Shown in pieces: positions 1-7,928 of a DNA stretch of 45,265 nucleotides; position 1 is the first letter of the stretch; the number at the start of each line of letters is the position of its first letter. The DNA comes from Acidimicrobiales bacterium (GTDB lineage Bacteria > Actinomycetota > Acidimicrobiia > Acidimicrobiales > MedAcidi-G1), in the NCBI GenBank assembly GCA_014240365.1, contig JAAZXC010000007.1:1-45265 (forward strand). The letters are read 5' to 3'. The notes beneath the pieces are model-generated. The model saw only the letters and a program-made list of their open reading frames with translations, did no database searches and was not told where the DNA came from. The translations under genes and the position numbers were made by a program.

Positions 1-438
1 CCCGCGTGGATTGACTACAACGGGCACCTGAACGAGGGCTACTACGGGGTTGCGTTCGGCGATGCCTCCGACGCCCTGTTGGACCACCTCGGATTCGATG
101 GTGGCTACCGGGAAACGCACGGGACCTTCTACTCCGTCGAGACCCGTATCCGCTTCCTCCGCGAGGTCCACGAGGGTTCGGAGATCCAGGCATCCACGCT
201 CCTCCTGGGGGCCGACGAGAAACGCCTGCACGTACACCACGACCTGCACGCTGACGACTCACCGGATCCGGTGGCCACCCAGGAGACGATGATGCTCCAC
301 GTGGTCCATGGCCCTGACGGCCCCGGGGTGGCACCTATGTCCGAACCCCTGCTGGGACGCGCTCGGGCCCTGGCCGCACTGCATTCCACGGTCCCGGCAG
401 GTGATCACGTGGGCCGTGGCGTGAGATCCCTGCGATGA
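1..438 (+). CDS. hotdog-fold acyl-CoA thioesterase, betainyl-CoA (CdhB-like) type; 5' end missing
   Basis: The frame is open from base 1, so the N-terminus lies outside the window; 145 residues are visible. The first residues read W-I-D-Y-N-G-H-L-N-E-G-Y, the active-site strand and helix start of the 4HBT/hotdog thioesterases, followed by F-Y-S-V-E-T-R-I-R-F-L-R-E-V-H-E-G, which resembles the thioesterases of carnitine and betaine degradation that hydrolyse betainyl-CoA. The protein would act in the cytoplasm as a homo-oligomer. Its stop overlaps the start of the following MFS transporter (ATGA), so the two are probably translated together and an exchange of a small quaternary amine or acyl product is plausible. 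The substrate is inferred from family resemblance only; a general 4-hydroxybenzoyl-CoA-type thioesterase is the alternative. Confidence 0.8.
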   Translation, partial: PAWIDYNGHLNEGYYGVAFGDASDALLDHLGFDGGYRETHGTFYSVETRIRFLREVHEGSEIQASTLLLGADEKRLHVHHDLHADDSPDPVATQETMMLHVVHGPDGPGVAPMSEPLLGRARALAALHSTVPAGDHVGRGVRSLR

Positions 439-1817
439 GTACCGCCTCGTCCGGCGGATCGGCGGCATTCAACAGCCCTGCACGGCCCTCGGCCATCTCA
501 TCGCTGCTTGGGGTCTGGGCGCTGTTCCTGGCGTTCCTCCTCCTGCAGGTGGGAAATGGCCTCCAACGCATCCTCCTGCCGATGCGCGCTGAGTCGGAGG
601 GATTCGGCGCCGGTTCGATGGGGCTCGTAATGGGTGTCCACTTCGCCGGCTACCTGCTCGGCGCCAAGGGCATCCCGAGGGCACTCTCCTCTGTAGGCCA
701 TATCCGCGTCTTCGCCGCCCTGGCCTCGACGGCCTCGACGGCCGTACTCATCAATGCCGTGCTGGTGCTGCCGGCCAGTTGGGCCGCCGTCTACTTCATC
801 GGTGGAGTGTGCAACGCAGGCGTCTTCGTGATCCTGGAGAGTTGGCTGAACGACCGGGCAACCAACGAGACCCGCGGCAGCATCCTCGGCACCTACATGA
901 TGATCATGATGGGCGGAACTGCAATTGGCCAGCTCCTGCTGAACCTCGGGGACCCGGCCGGCTTCGAGCTGTTCGTGCTCTCTTCTGTTCTGATCTCCCT
1001 CGCCGTGGTACCCGTGACCCTCTCGGCATCGACGGCGGCGCCCATTCCGAGCCTGGAAACAATGCCTCTCCGGGAGCTCTACCGGACCATCCCGGCCGCC
1101 GTGGTCGGCATCATGCTGTGTTCGTTCGTCCAGTCGGCTTCCACCTCGATGGCGGCCATCTACGGGACGGCGTCAGGGCTTGGTGCCGGACGTATCACCC
1201 TCTTCACGTCTGGCGCCGTCATCGGCGCCATCACACTTCAAATCCCGTTGGGACGCCTCTCGGATCGCCACCCCCGGCGTGCGGTCATCATGATCGTGGC
1301 TGCCATTTCGTGCGCCCTGGCTGTGGCGGGAGCACTCACACCGGCATCAAGTCTGGTCATCCTCTTCGTGAACCTGGCGTTCGGCGCGTTCGTGTTCCCC
1401 CTCTACGGCCAGTTCATTGCCCTGGCGAACGACTGGGTGCCACAGGAGAAGCGCGTGGCGGCCGCCTCGACCCTGGTGCTGGCATCGAGCTTCGGTGCAA
1501 TGGCGGCGCCACTCAGCATCGGCGTCGCCATCGAAGCCTTCGGCCCGGGTGCCTACTTCTGGTCATTGGCCATCTGTCTTGCCGTCCTGACCCTCTACAT
1601 GGCCTACCGGGTGCGGGTCCGTCAGGCCGTGCCCGTCGAGCGCCAGTCGACCTTCCAGCCGGTCCTTGCACGATCGGGCGAGATTGCACACTCGGTGGGT
1701 CGATGGGTCCGGCATCCACTGGCCGGGTGGCACCACCACCACGACGCGCACGACTCCGAGGTCGACGAGCGGCATCCCCGCCACGGCATCTGGCCCACCG
1801 ACGGTGCCGGAGGCTGA
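435..1817 (+). CDS. MFS transporter, YcaD-like, with histidine-rich tail
   Basis: This 460-residue protein is very hydrophobic, with roughly twelve membrane segments between residues 25 and 400. The loop E-S-W-L-N-D-R-A-T near residue 139 and the following R-G-S-I-L-G-T-Y match the YcaD branch of the major facilitator superfamily, and G-R-L-S-D-R-H-P-R-R near residue 275 is the loop motif between half-domains. The ATG overlaps the stop of the upstream thioesterase. The last ~60 residues are cytoplasmic and polar, with a cluster H-H-H-H-D-A-H-D that could bind a metal or simply be low-complexity tail. The transported compound cannot be told from sequence; the coupling to a betainyl-CoA-type thioesterase suggests a small organic osmolyte or its breakdown product. 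Confidence 0.85.
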   Translation: MSTASSGGSAAFNSPARPSAISSLLGVWALFLAFLLLQVGNGLQRILLPMRAESEGFGAGSMGLVMGVHFAGYLLGAKGIPRALSSVGHIRVFAALASTASTAVLINAVLVLPASWAAVYFIGGVCNAGVFVILESWLNDRATNETRGSILGTYMMIMMGGTAIGQLLLNLGDPAGFELFVLSSVLISLAVVPVTLSASTAAPIPSLETMPLRELYRTIPAAVVGIMLCSFVQSASTSMAAIYGTASGLGAGRITLFTSGAVIGAITLQIPLGRLSDRHPRRAVIMIVAAISCALAVAGALTPASSLVILFVNLAFGAFVFPLYGQFIALANDWVPQEKRVAAASTLVLASSFGAMAAPLSIGVAIEAFGPGAYFWSLAICLAVLTLYMAYRVRVRQAVPVERQSTFQPVLARSGEIAHSVGRWVRHPLAGWHHHHDAHDSEVDERHPRHGIWPTDGAGG

Positions 1818-1839
1818 CCGGCCCACGCCGCCCGGCTGG

Positions 1840-2373
1840 TCAGTGGATGCGTATCCATCTTTCCAGCCGGATGCCGGAGGCAGCGTCAGCCGGCCACACT
1901 CCCGCCGGCCACTCCCCAACCAGCACCCAGGCGTCCCGTCCCACGGAACCTTCAGCGTTGGTCCATCGGGTGGCCACCTCGCACGGTGACGGGGTGCCCT
2001 CCGGAGCCGTGACCTGGGAGAACATCGGGCCGGGTTCCCAGGCTGTCGGAACCCCGGCTGTGCTGTCCCAGCGCTCGAAGGCATCCTCGCCGAGCGTCAG
2101 AGCCAAAGTGGCATCGTTGACAGGTCCGTAGTCGGCCAGGGTCTGGAGGCGGGCCACCTCGGTCAGGAACCAGGCGTGGCGGTCGTAGGTGGTGGTGGCC
2201 AGAATCGCCCCCGGGTGATCGCCGTCGCTACGCCGCCAGCCAGCCATCTCCAGGCCCGTCTGGTCGTTTATCCATGCCAACTGGCGCACGAACGCCGACA
2301 GCCCATCGTCGACCCGGTCTTGCTGTATCCACCGACGGCGTTGGAAGAACTGCACCCCGGCAGTCTCGCCCAT
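1840..2373 (-). CDS. hypothetical protein (177 aa)
   Basis: I do not recognise the family. The protein is soluble and rich in Trp and acidic residues, without a signal peptide or membrane segment. A central stretch (about residues 55-90) reads like an alpha/beta scaffold with T-T-Y-D-R-H-A-W-F-L-T-E-V-A-R-L. The frame is also open from a GTG at 2421 but that extension is arginine- and proline-poor in conservation-like character, so the ATG at 2373 is taken as start; neither has a convincing ribosome binding site. It lies just downstream of another unknown gene on the same strand (2461-3090) and converges with the MFS gene, only 22 bases away. Codon use is as in neighbours, supporting a real gene. 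Confidence 0.6.
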   Translation of the reverse strand: MGETAGVQFFQRRRWIQQDRVDDGLSAFVRQLAWINDQTGLEMAGWRRSDGDHPGAILATTTYDRHAWFLTEVARLQTLADYGPVNDATLALTLGEDAFERWDSTAGVPTAWEPGPMFSQVTAPEGTPSPCEVATRWTNAEGSVGRDAWVLVGEWPAGVWPADAASGIRLERWIRIH

Positions 2374-2460
2374 GATCGGTGGAAGCACGTCACGGACGCG
2401 ACCAACGCCGACCCGGACCACTCAGAGGCGTGCCCGGCCCGGCTATTCATTAGGAGATGG

Positions 2461-3090
2461 TCAGAGAATGCGCCGAATGAGGACGGACTCGATCGTCTCC
2501 GGGCGACCCACACCCTCCGAGGCCGCCAGGAGTTCGGCGAAGCCGCCGTCAGCGTTCGCCGCGAGGGACGCTTTCTGGAAGTCACTCACCGAGTCGTAGG
2601 CGGTGATCAGGCAGATCCCGTTCGGATACCCATAGTTGGAGGCTGACACGGTTGTCGTCGACCCTGAGATGCCAGACACGTAGTCCGCCATACCGATCCC
2701 GAACTGGATGGCGGACATCATCTGGTGCGGTGCCGCCTGCCAGCGGACGACGGCGCAGACATTCGGCACGTCGCCCATTTCGCCGGCCACATGGAGGACG
2801 TTCCAAAGGGTGTCCTGCGGGTTCTCGGCTATCGAGGATCCCATGGCATTCATCTTTGCCCGGAAGGCCTCGTCACTGGCACCCCGCTCTGCCATCTCGT
2901 CGGCGAACGGGCCAAAGTCTTCGCAGCGGGCCGAGATCCCGAACTGCCCGAGGGTCCCCAGGACCGGGGCCCAGAGGGAGAACTCGTAGTCCGAGACCGA
3001 GTTCACGTGGGTGACGCCATCAACTAGCCCTGCAACGCCAGCGTTCAACGAATCGGGTTCGATGGTTATCTGTCGATTCCAGAGAAACAT
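2461..3090 (-). CDS. hypothetical protein, possibly dimeric alpha/beta-barrel type (209 aa)
   Basis: No family is recognised with certainty. The start F-L-W-N-R-Q-I-T-I-E-P resembles the first strand of ferredoxin-like dimeric alpha/beta-barrel proteins (NIPSNAP/ABM-like). A second similar unit appears in the C-terminal half (strand V-C-A-V-V-R-W near residue 113, and I-C-L-I-T-A-Y-D with a following helix near residue 163), so it may be a two-repeat protein. It is soluble, with no signal peptide. The ATG is preceded by a purine-rich GGACGGGAG at suitable distance. The next gene downstream is another unknown protein on the same strand, 87 bases away, so the two may form an operon. Function is unknown; such folds include monooxygenases and heme- or ligand-binding proteins. 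Confidence 0.6.
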   Translation of the reverse strand: MFLWNRQITIEPDSLNAGVAGLVDGVTHVNSVSDYEFSLWAPVLGTLGQFGISARCEDFGPFADEMAERGASDEAFRAKMNAMGSSIAENPQDTLWNVLHVAGEMGDVPNVCAVVRWQAAPHQMMSAIQFGIGMADYVSGISGSTTTVSASNYGYPNGICLITAYDSVSDFQKASLAANADGGFAELLAASEGVGRPETIESVLIRRIL

Positions 3091-3206
3091 TCGGGACTCC
3101 CGTCCTAGTGGTCATGTAGCCGGCCGATCCGGCGAGCGGTCAACCGTCCCACGGAACTTGGGGGGAATCAACCGTGACAGCAGGACCCAAGGTTTCTCCA
3201 AGGACC

Positions 3207-4758
3207 TCAGGTGACGCCAAGGATTCCCAGGGCCCGGTGCACCGCATCATCGTCGGCCAGGTCCTCGTCGCGCTCCACCTGGGCCAGCATCGTGCGACGC
3301 CGGAGGAAGTCCTCGGGTTCGACGATCCGCTCGTGGTCGGCCATGACCCTCACCTCGGCCTCGGTGAGCGGCACCAGGCCACCCATGGGATCACCGAGAG
3401 ACCTGTCCTCTCCCACAAGGTCCAGGGCCTGGAAGGCGCGCATGCCCTGTCGCCGCCACAGGGTTGCTGCCACGCCGGGATCCATGCCGAGCTCGGACGA
3501 ACGCTCCGTGAACCGCCGTCTGGCGGTACGCCCGGGTTCGCCGTACCAGCGTGTGGGCGGCGCCATCGGGCTTAGCCCGCACTCCCGGGCCCCCGCGACG
3601 ACCTCCTCGCCGACATTCAGGCAGTCCGAGAGCTTGCCTCCCATGATCGAGACCACCCCGAGCCCCCGGTGGACATCCACGGCGTGCTTCCGGGACAACT
3701 CTGTCCAGTCCCGTCCCTGCGAAGCCCCGCCAGGTTCCACCACGAGGGTCCGGACCCCGCACCGCTCCCCTATGACGTCATCGGAGCAGAGCGGCCGGGG
3801 CAGATCCACCCGGGCGTTGATCTGCTCGAGCAGGAACGACTTGTCCTCCTCTGTGACCGACACCGCCGGCGACCGGCGTGTCGGTCGTACCTATGACGGA
3901 CCTCTCCCCCATCGGCAGCAGGTAGAAGAGTCGCTCGTGGTCGTCGAAGAAGGCCAGGATCCGGCCCGAGTCGGTGATCTGGGGTACGACAAGATGTATT
4001 CCCTTGGAGAACACCAGACGATGCTCGGTCGTCGTGCCGGTAAGCCGGCCGACGTCGGGCACGTACGGGCCGCCGGCGTTGACGACCATGGCAGCGGTGA
4101 CCTCCAGGTCACGGCCACCAGCGAGGTCCCTCAGGCCGATACGCCAGCCGTCCGTGGCATGCGTGGCGGCCATCACCTCCACCCGGTTGGCTATGACAGC
4201 ACCATGGCGGGTGGACTGCAGAGCCAGTTCCGAGACGAATCGGGCGTCGTTGTCGACGAGGAGGTAGTCGGAGTACTCGATGCCGCCTCTCACCAACGAG
4301 GTATCCACGGCGGGTTCGAGTCTTTCGATCGTCTCAGTGGGCCGGTGTCGTGGCGGCTGGGTGGCGAGCCTTCCCAGACCCCAGTAGGCCACGGCGCCCA
4401 GAGAGGCGAACCACGGCGGGAATGGCGCCCCGTGGTCCATGGCGGCCAGGAAACGTGTCTCGGCCAGCCGGGTCGGAAACGCCTTAGCAAGGCGGTTCCG
4501 CGAGTCACAGAGGCCGGCCACGAGTTTCAGATCGCGGCTCTCCAGGTACTTGAAGCCACCCCACACCATGCAGGAGGACTCCTGGCTGGTCCCGGATGCG
4601 AAGTCATGTCGCTCCACGAGGGCGACCCTTAGACCGTGTGACGACAAGGCCAGGGCTGAGACTGCGCCGTTGATGCCGCCACCTACCACCAGGACGTCGA
4701 AGGTGCCGCCGTCCATGGCATCCAGTGCCGCAACACGTCTATCCGGTGCCCGTTCCAC
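3207..4758 (-). pseudogene. glpD: FAD-dependent glycerol-3-phosphate dehydrogenase, broken by a frameshift
   Basis: GlpD oxidises glycerol 3-phosphate to dihydroxyacetone phosphate at the membrane, passing electrons to quinone. The N-terminal part (4758 down to about 3866, GTG start) carries the FAD-binding V-V-G-G-G-I-N-G-A near residue 25, then A-S-G-T-S-Q-E-S-S and G-G-F-K-Y-L-E typical of the family, and ends in I-G-T-T-D-T-P. Immediately afterwards the expected continuation, T-E-E-D-K-S-F-L-L-E-Q-I-N, is in another frame, from about 3863 to 3207. Together they give ~517 codons, the normal GlpD length. Dropping one base (or adding two) around 3864-3876 restores one reading frame. Either the gene is dead or the assembly has an error. 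A glycerol kinase gene is at 25890-27380. Identity is firm; functional state is not. Confidence 0.85.
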
Positions 4759-4915
4759 GGTCTAGTTGTACCCGAGTTCTCCAATAGTGACGACTTGGCG
4801 GTGCCGACAGACGTGCCGTTTGGACTGATCCGCTGTAGTCGAGGTGACTGTGTTCCTGAGTGTTGGGTTATGTGGCATTTGCTCGAGGGGGCGCACCATC
4901 AAATCCCGGGGTGGG

Positions 4916-6481
4916 TCACGGAGCGCGCAGGATCCGGGTCTTGCCGAAGATGTTGCCGAACACGATCCGTCCGTCCTCGTCGAGGTGGACGCCACCGCCG
5001 AGGGTGTTGAACCTGGAGTCACCCAGGACCCAGTGTCCACGGGCCTCGCCGGTGGACCAGTCCAGTGCCTCGATGGTCCAGAGACCGTCGCGCGTGCCGC
5101 ACGTGTAGACGGTGTCGGAGCCCTGGCTGACGTAGGGCACCGAGTTTGGCGAGCTCACCTCGGTGTTCACCCAGCCCTCGCGAAGCTGGCGGGACTCCGG
5201 GTCCCACTCGTACTTGTGGAGTCCGAACGGGGTGTAGCTCCCGTGGTGGCCGAGGAAGAAGCAGAGAAGTCGTGCCCCTCGTGCCGGGAGCCACTCGGGC
5301 CGCGAGCCTGGCTCGTTGTTGACCGTCATGGCGCCATACCCGGACACGGTGATGGACTGTTCGGTCTGGATGGCGGTCAGGTTCGGGTTGCCCATGTTGG
5401 CCGGGCCGAGGCCGGCGATGCGCCTTGATGGAGCTCCGCCCAGTTGCTCCCAGTCGTCCGGAATCCGGTCCCGCCAGAACAGTGTGATGTTCACCACGTC
5501 GTCGCCGTCGCCGAGCACGACGAACCGGTCCTCGTCCGGGCCGAAGCCCATCAGCGACGGGGTGGTGCCCGAGCCGCGACCGGTCCCGTTGCGATACGGA
5601 GCACTCCATGCACCGTCGGCCTCGTCCACCGAGAAACGGTCCCCGGTCCAGACGATCCGATGGGTGTGGTCCACCGAGCTGATGTAGATCCCTCCGGAGT
5701 CGTCGCAGCAGAGGCTGGTCCGAACCCAGCCATAGCCGGTGTTGCCCCGTTCGGCCTCCATCCGGGCGCAGTGCTCAGCGGCCTGTTCAGCGGCGCCCGG
5801 TATCCGGATGGCCACGTGGTCAGAAAAGTCGCGGGCCAGGCTGACCAGCCACCCATGGTCGGTGGACAACACGAGGCGACCATCCGGCGTGATGTTCACA
5901 CCAACGAAGAACCCCTCCACCTCGGGAGGCTTGTTCCAACGGGCCACCTCCACAATGGCTGAGTCGCGCAGCGCCGGGTCCACCTCGGCGTAGGCAACCG
6001 CACAGGTCTTACGGCCCAGGAACAAGGTGTGGTCCACGTCCAGAAGGGCGTAGACACCATCGAGGCCGGTCATGAAGCGGCTGGCCAGCTCCACGGCGTG
6101 GCCAACGGCCTCATCGCCGGCGAGGCCGTCCAACCCGGCGACGCCCGCCTCCCAGTCCTCGCTGGTGGAGGGATCACCCTCACCGACATCAAGGGTGGCC
6201 AGGACCTCGAGGGTGTCGTAGTCCAACTTCACCAGCCGTTCGCGACCATTGCTCCAGATCACCCGCCGCCCGTCGGGGTACACCCCCGATATGAGCCCGC
6301 CGAAGTGCCCCGGTCCCAGCCATGTGTGCTGCACGTCGCCGGGGTCCAGGGTCTCGCCGCCATGGGGTCCGCCGGTCGGCAGCGCCCCTTCGATGGTCGT
6401 GCAGTCCTGCTGGTCGCAGCGACCGTGGGCGATCGGGTTCTGGCTGACGGCCAGGTACGGGTTGTGGTAGCCGACGGTCAC
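4916..6481 (-). CDS. orphan beta-propeller-like protein (521 aa)
   Basis: I do not recognise a named family. The sequence contains repeated short beta-rich units ending in D-G-R or D-E-D-G motifs (for example P-D-G-R-R-V-I-W-S-N-G, P-D-G-R-L-V-L-S-T-D, D-D-S-G-G-I-Y-I-S-S, D-E-D-G-R-I-V-F-G-N). This is the usual look of a beta-propeller of the SMP-30, arylesterase or PQQ-like kind. No signal peptide or membrane segment is seen, and several cysteines are present (including C-D-Q-Q-D-C-T near residue 22 and a C-C pair in the middle). A GTG start at 6481 lies 24 bases after the stop of the TauD-type dioxygenase, with the MarR gene upstream of that, so the three probably form one operon. A lactonase, esterase or binding role is possible but unproven. 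Confidence 0.7.
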   Translation of the reverse strand: MTVGYHNPYLAVSQNPIAHGRCDQQDCTTIEGALPTGGPHGGETLDPGDVQHTWLGPGHFGGLISGVYPDGRRVIWSNGRERLVKLDYDTLEVLATLDVGEGDPSTSEDWEAGVAGLDGLAGDEAVGHAVELASRFMTGLDGVYALLDVDHTLFLGRKTCAVAYAEVDPALRDSAIVEVARWNKPPEVEGFFVGVNITPDGRLVLSTDHGWLVSLARDFSDHVAIRIPGAAEQAAEHCARMEAERGNTGYGWVRTSLCCDDSGGIYISSVDHTHRIVWTGDRFSVDEADGAWSAPYRNGTGRGSGTTPSLMGFGPDEDRFVVLGDGDDVVNITLFWRDRIPDDWEQLGGAPSRRIAGLGPANMGNPNLTAIQTEQSITVSGYGAMTVNNEPGSRPEWLPARGARLLCFFLGHHGSYTPFGLHKYEWDPESRQLREGWVNTEVSSPNSVPYVSQGSDTVYTCGTRDGLWTIEALDWSTGEARGHWVLGDSRFNTLGGGVHLDEDGRIVFGNIFGKTRILRAP

Positions 6482-6505
6482 TGGGTCTGCTGGCTGCAGG
6501 TCGGT

Positions 6506-7288
6506 TCAGGCCGTCATCGGTCCACCGGCGATGTGGACACGCTCGACGACCCGCTGGCCGTCGAAGTCGAACAGGGCGTAATGCTGGGTACTTCGATTGT
6601 CCCAGGCCACCACGTCACCCTCGGCCCAGGTGTGCCGGTAGGTGAACTCCGGCCGGGTCACATGCCTCAGAAGGAACGGGAGGATCGCCAGGCTCTCCTC
6701 GGACGGAAGGTTCATGATCACGCGAGTGAATATGTCGTTCACGAAGAGGATCCGACGCCCGGTCTCCGGGTGCGTCACCACCACCGGATGCACAGCCTTG
6801 GCGTCCGGGCCCTGGTCGTGGAGTGCTTTTCGCCCCTCCAGGAGGCCCTTCATGCCGTTGGAAAGGTCGTCGTAGGCGGCGCAGCAGTTGGTCCACATGG
6901 TGTCGCCACCGGTCGCAGGCGAGGTCCGCATGCAGAGCACGGCGGCACTGGGGATCACGTCACGGAAGGTCCCGTCTGTGTGCCACTTGTCGGCCTTGTA
7001 GCCGCCGGCGCTATCGAAGCGGCAGATGACCGGGTGGGCGGGGTGCTTCGGCAGGTAGTCCTCGGGTTGGATCGGATTGCCGAATGCGCCGGCCAGGGCG
7101 ATGTGCTGTTCGGGCGTCGGGTGGAGATCCCTCATTAGGACAACGTGATGCTCGAGCATCGCCTCGTGGAGTTCCCGACGGGCGGCTTCGTCCTCCAGCA
7201 GGAGCCCGAGGTCTGCGTCCAGTACCTCGACGCCTATTCGACCCGAGAGGGGTCGGAGTCGGAGTGTTGTCTCCACTGTGCCGGTCAT
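6506..7288 (-). CDS. TauD/TfdA-family 2-oxoglutarate, Fe(II)-dependent dioxygenase
   Basis: Enzymes of this family hydroxylate sulfonates, aryloxyacids or carnitine precursors using O2 and 2-oxoglutarate. The 260-residue protein shows the full iron triad: W-H-T-D-G-T with H103 and D105, and H236 in T-Q-H-Y. R250 in R-V-V-E-R is placed to bind 2-oxoglutarate. The start at 7288 is chosen because AAGGGGAG sits six to ten bases upstream and because it overlaps the stop of the upstream MarR gene (ATGA); an in-frame extension to 7339 lies inside marR. The operon with a MarR regulator and an unknown propeller protein suggests an inducible pathway for an external compound. Taurine itself is not implied; the substrate is unknown. 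Confidence 0.88.
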   Translation of the reverse strand: MTGTVETTLRLRPLSGRIGVEVLDADLGLLLEDEAARRELHEAMLEHHVVLMRDLHPTPEQHIALAGAFGNPIQPEDYLPKHPAHPVICRFDSAGGYKADKWHTDGTFRDVIPSAAVLCMRTSPATGGDTMWTNCCAAYDDLSNGMKGLLEGRKALHDQGPDAKAVHPVVVTHPETGRRILFVNDIFTRVIMNLPSEESLAILPFLLRHVTRPEFTYRHTWAEGDVVAWDNRSTQHYALFDFDGQRVVERVHIAGGPMTA

Positions 7289-7779
7289 GTTCTCCCCTTG
7301 GTAGTCGGCGCCGGGTTCCTCTCTGCACTGTGTTGCCACCAGGCGCTCGAGGCGACGTCCTGCAGTTTCTCGAATCCCCGCATCAGGTCCCGCACCGCGA
7401 CCAAACCCGACTCTGAGTCGACGTCGGCAAACACCCGGTCATAGCGTTCCAGGAGGTCGTCGAACTGGATGTCGTGTGCGACGGTGCCCGCTGCGGTGAG
7501 GGCGACCAGACGTCCTCGGCCATCAGCCGGGTCGGGCCGGCGTTCGATCCAGCCCCGGCGCTCCAGGCGTCGCAACGTAGCGGTGAGTCCACCCGAGGTC
7601 TGGACGATCCACTCCCCGATGATCGTGGGGCTCACGCACTCCGAGTCGTGGTTGGCCAGGAGCATCAGGACGGCCGCCTCCGCCGACGTACAGGAGTGTC
7701 GGCCGTGGTGGTCGGCGAGGAACTGCTCGTTCAGACGACCGAGTCGGGTCAACAGGAGCGCAAGGGTGGCTGTAGGCAC
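7285..7779 (-). CDS. MarR-family transcriptional regulator
   Basis: The 164-residue protein has the winged-helix core of MarR regulators. Segments read T-S-A-E-A-A-V-L-M-L-L-A, then T-S-G-G-L-T-A-T-L-R-R-L-E-R-R-G-W-I-E-R-R (recognition helix and start of the wing), then D-P-A-D-G-R-G-R-L-V-A-L-T-A-A-G, the conserved wing and following strand. Such proteins bind palindromic DNA as dimers and release it on binding small aromatic or organic ligands. The GTG start at 7779 is preferred; a longer open frame reaches 7935 but would run through the divergent promoter region. It is the first gene of a three-gene operon with a TauD-type dioxygenase and sits head to head with an alpha/beta hydrolase gene, so it may control both directions. 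Confidence 0.88.
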   Translation of the reverse strand: MPTATLALLLTRLGRLNEQFLADHHGRHSCTSAEAAVLMLLANHDSECVSPTIIGEWIVQTSGGLTATLRRLERRGWIERRPDPADGRGRLVALTAAGTVAHDIQFDDLLERYDRVFADVDSESGLVAVRDLMRGFEKLQDVASSAWWQHSAERNPAPTTKGRT

Positions 7780-7928
7780 GGCCAGAGAGTACCTGAAAAA
7801 CACCTTGCTAGAAAGATATCTACTCGCGCCGAAGGCACGGTGGCGAGTTCTCCCCGGCAGGCAGCCGCCATTACGGTCCACATGGCATAGCGACATCGAC
7901 CCGCCCGAGAGCCCAGGAGGACCCACAC
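7780..7928. promoter_or_regulatory. divergent promoter region between marR and hydrolase, with palindromic AGATATCT
   Basis: This 149-base gap separates two head-to-head genes and is the expected location of an autoregulated MarR operator. It contains the perfect 8-base palindrome AGATATCT at 7814-7821, inside the AT-richer stretch TTGCTAGAAAGATATCTACT, the only such stretch nearby. The half-site spacing is MarR-like, but the flanks are not symmetric. A purine-rich CCCAGGAGGACC upstream of the ATG at 7929 is the hydrolase's ribosome binding site. No clear -10/-35 pair was identified. Confidence 0.4.

Noticed and set aside
779-2131. A 450-codon plus-strand frame inside the MFS gene in another phase
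   Set aside because: Arginine-, glycine- and histidine-rich translation typical of a wrong frame; the MFS frame has clear membrane segments.
3211-4632. A 473-codon plus-strand frame opposite glpD
   Set aside because: It has an Arg/Ser/Pro-rich, low-complexity translation with no family motif; the minus strand carries the GlpD motifs.
6029-7138. A 369-codon plus-strand frame over the propeller-like and TauD genes
   Set aside because: It spans two genes on the opposite strand and has no recognisable domain.
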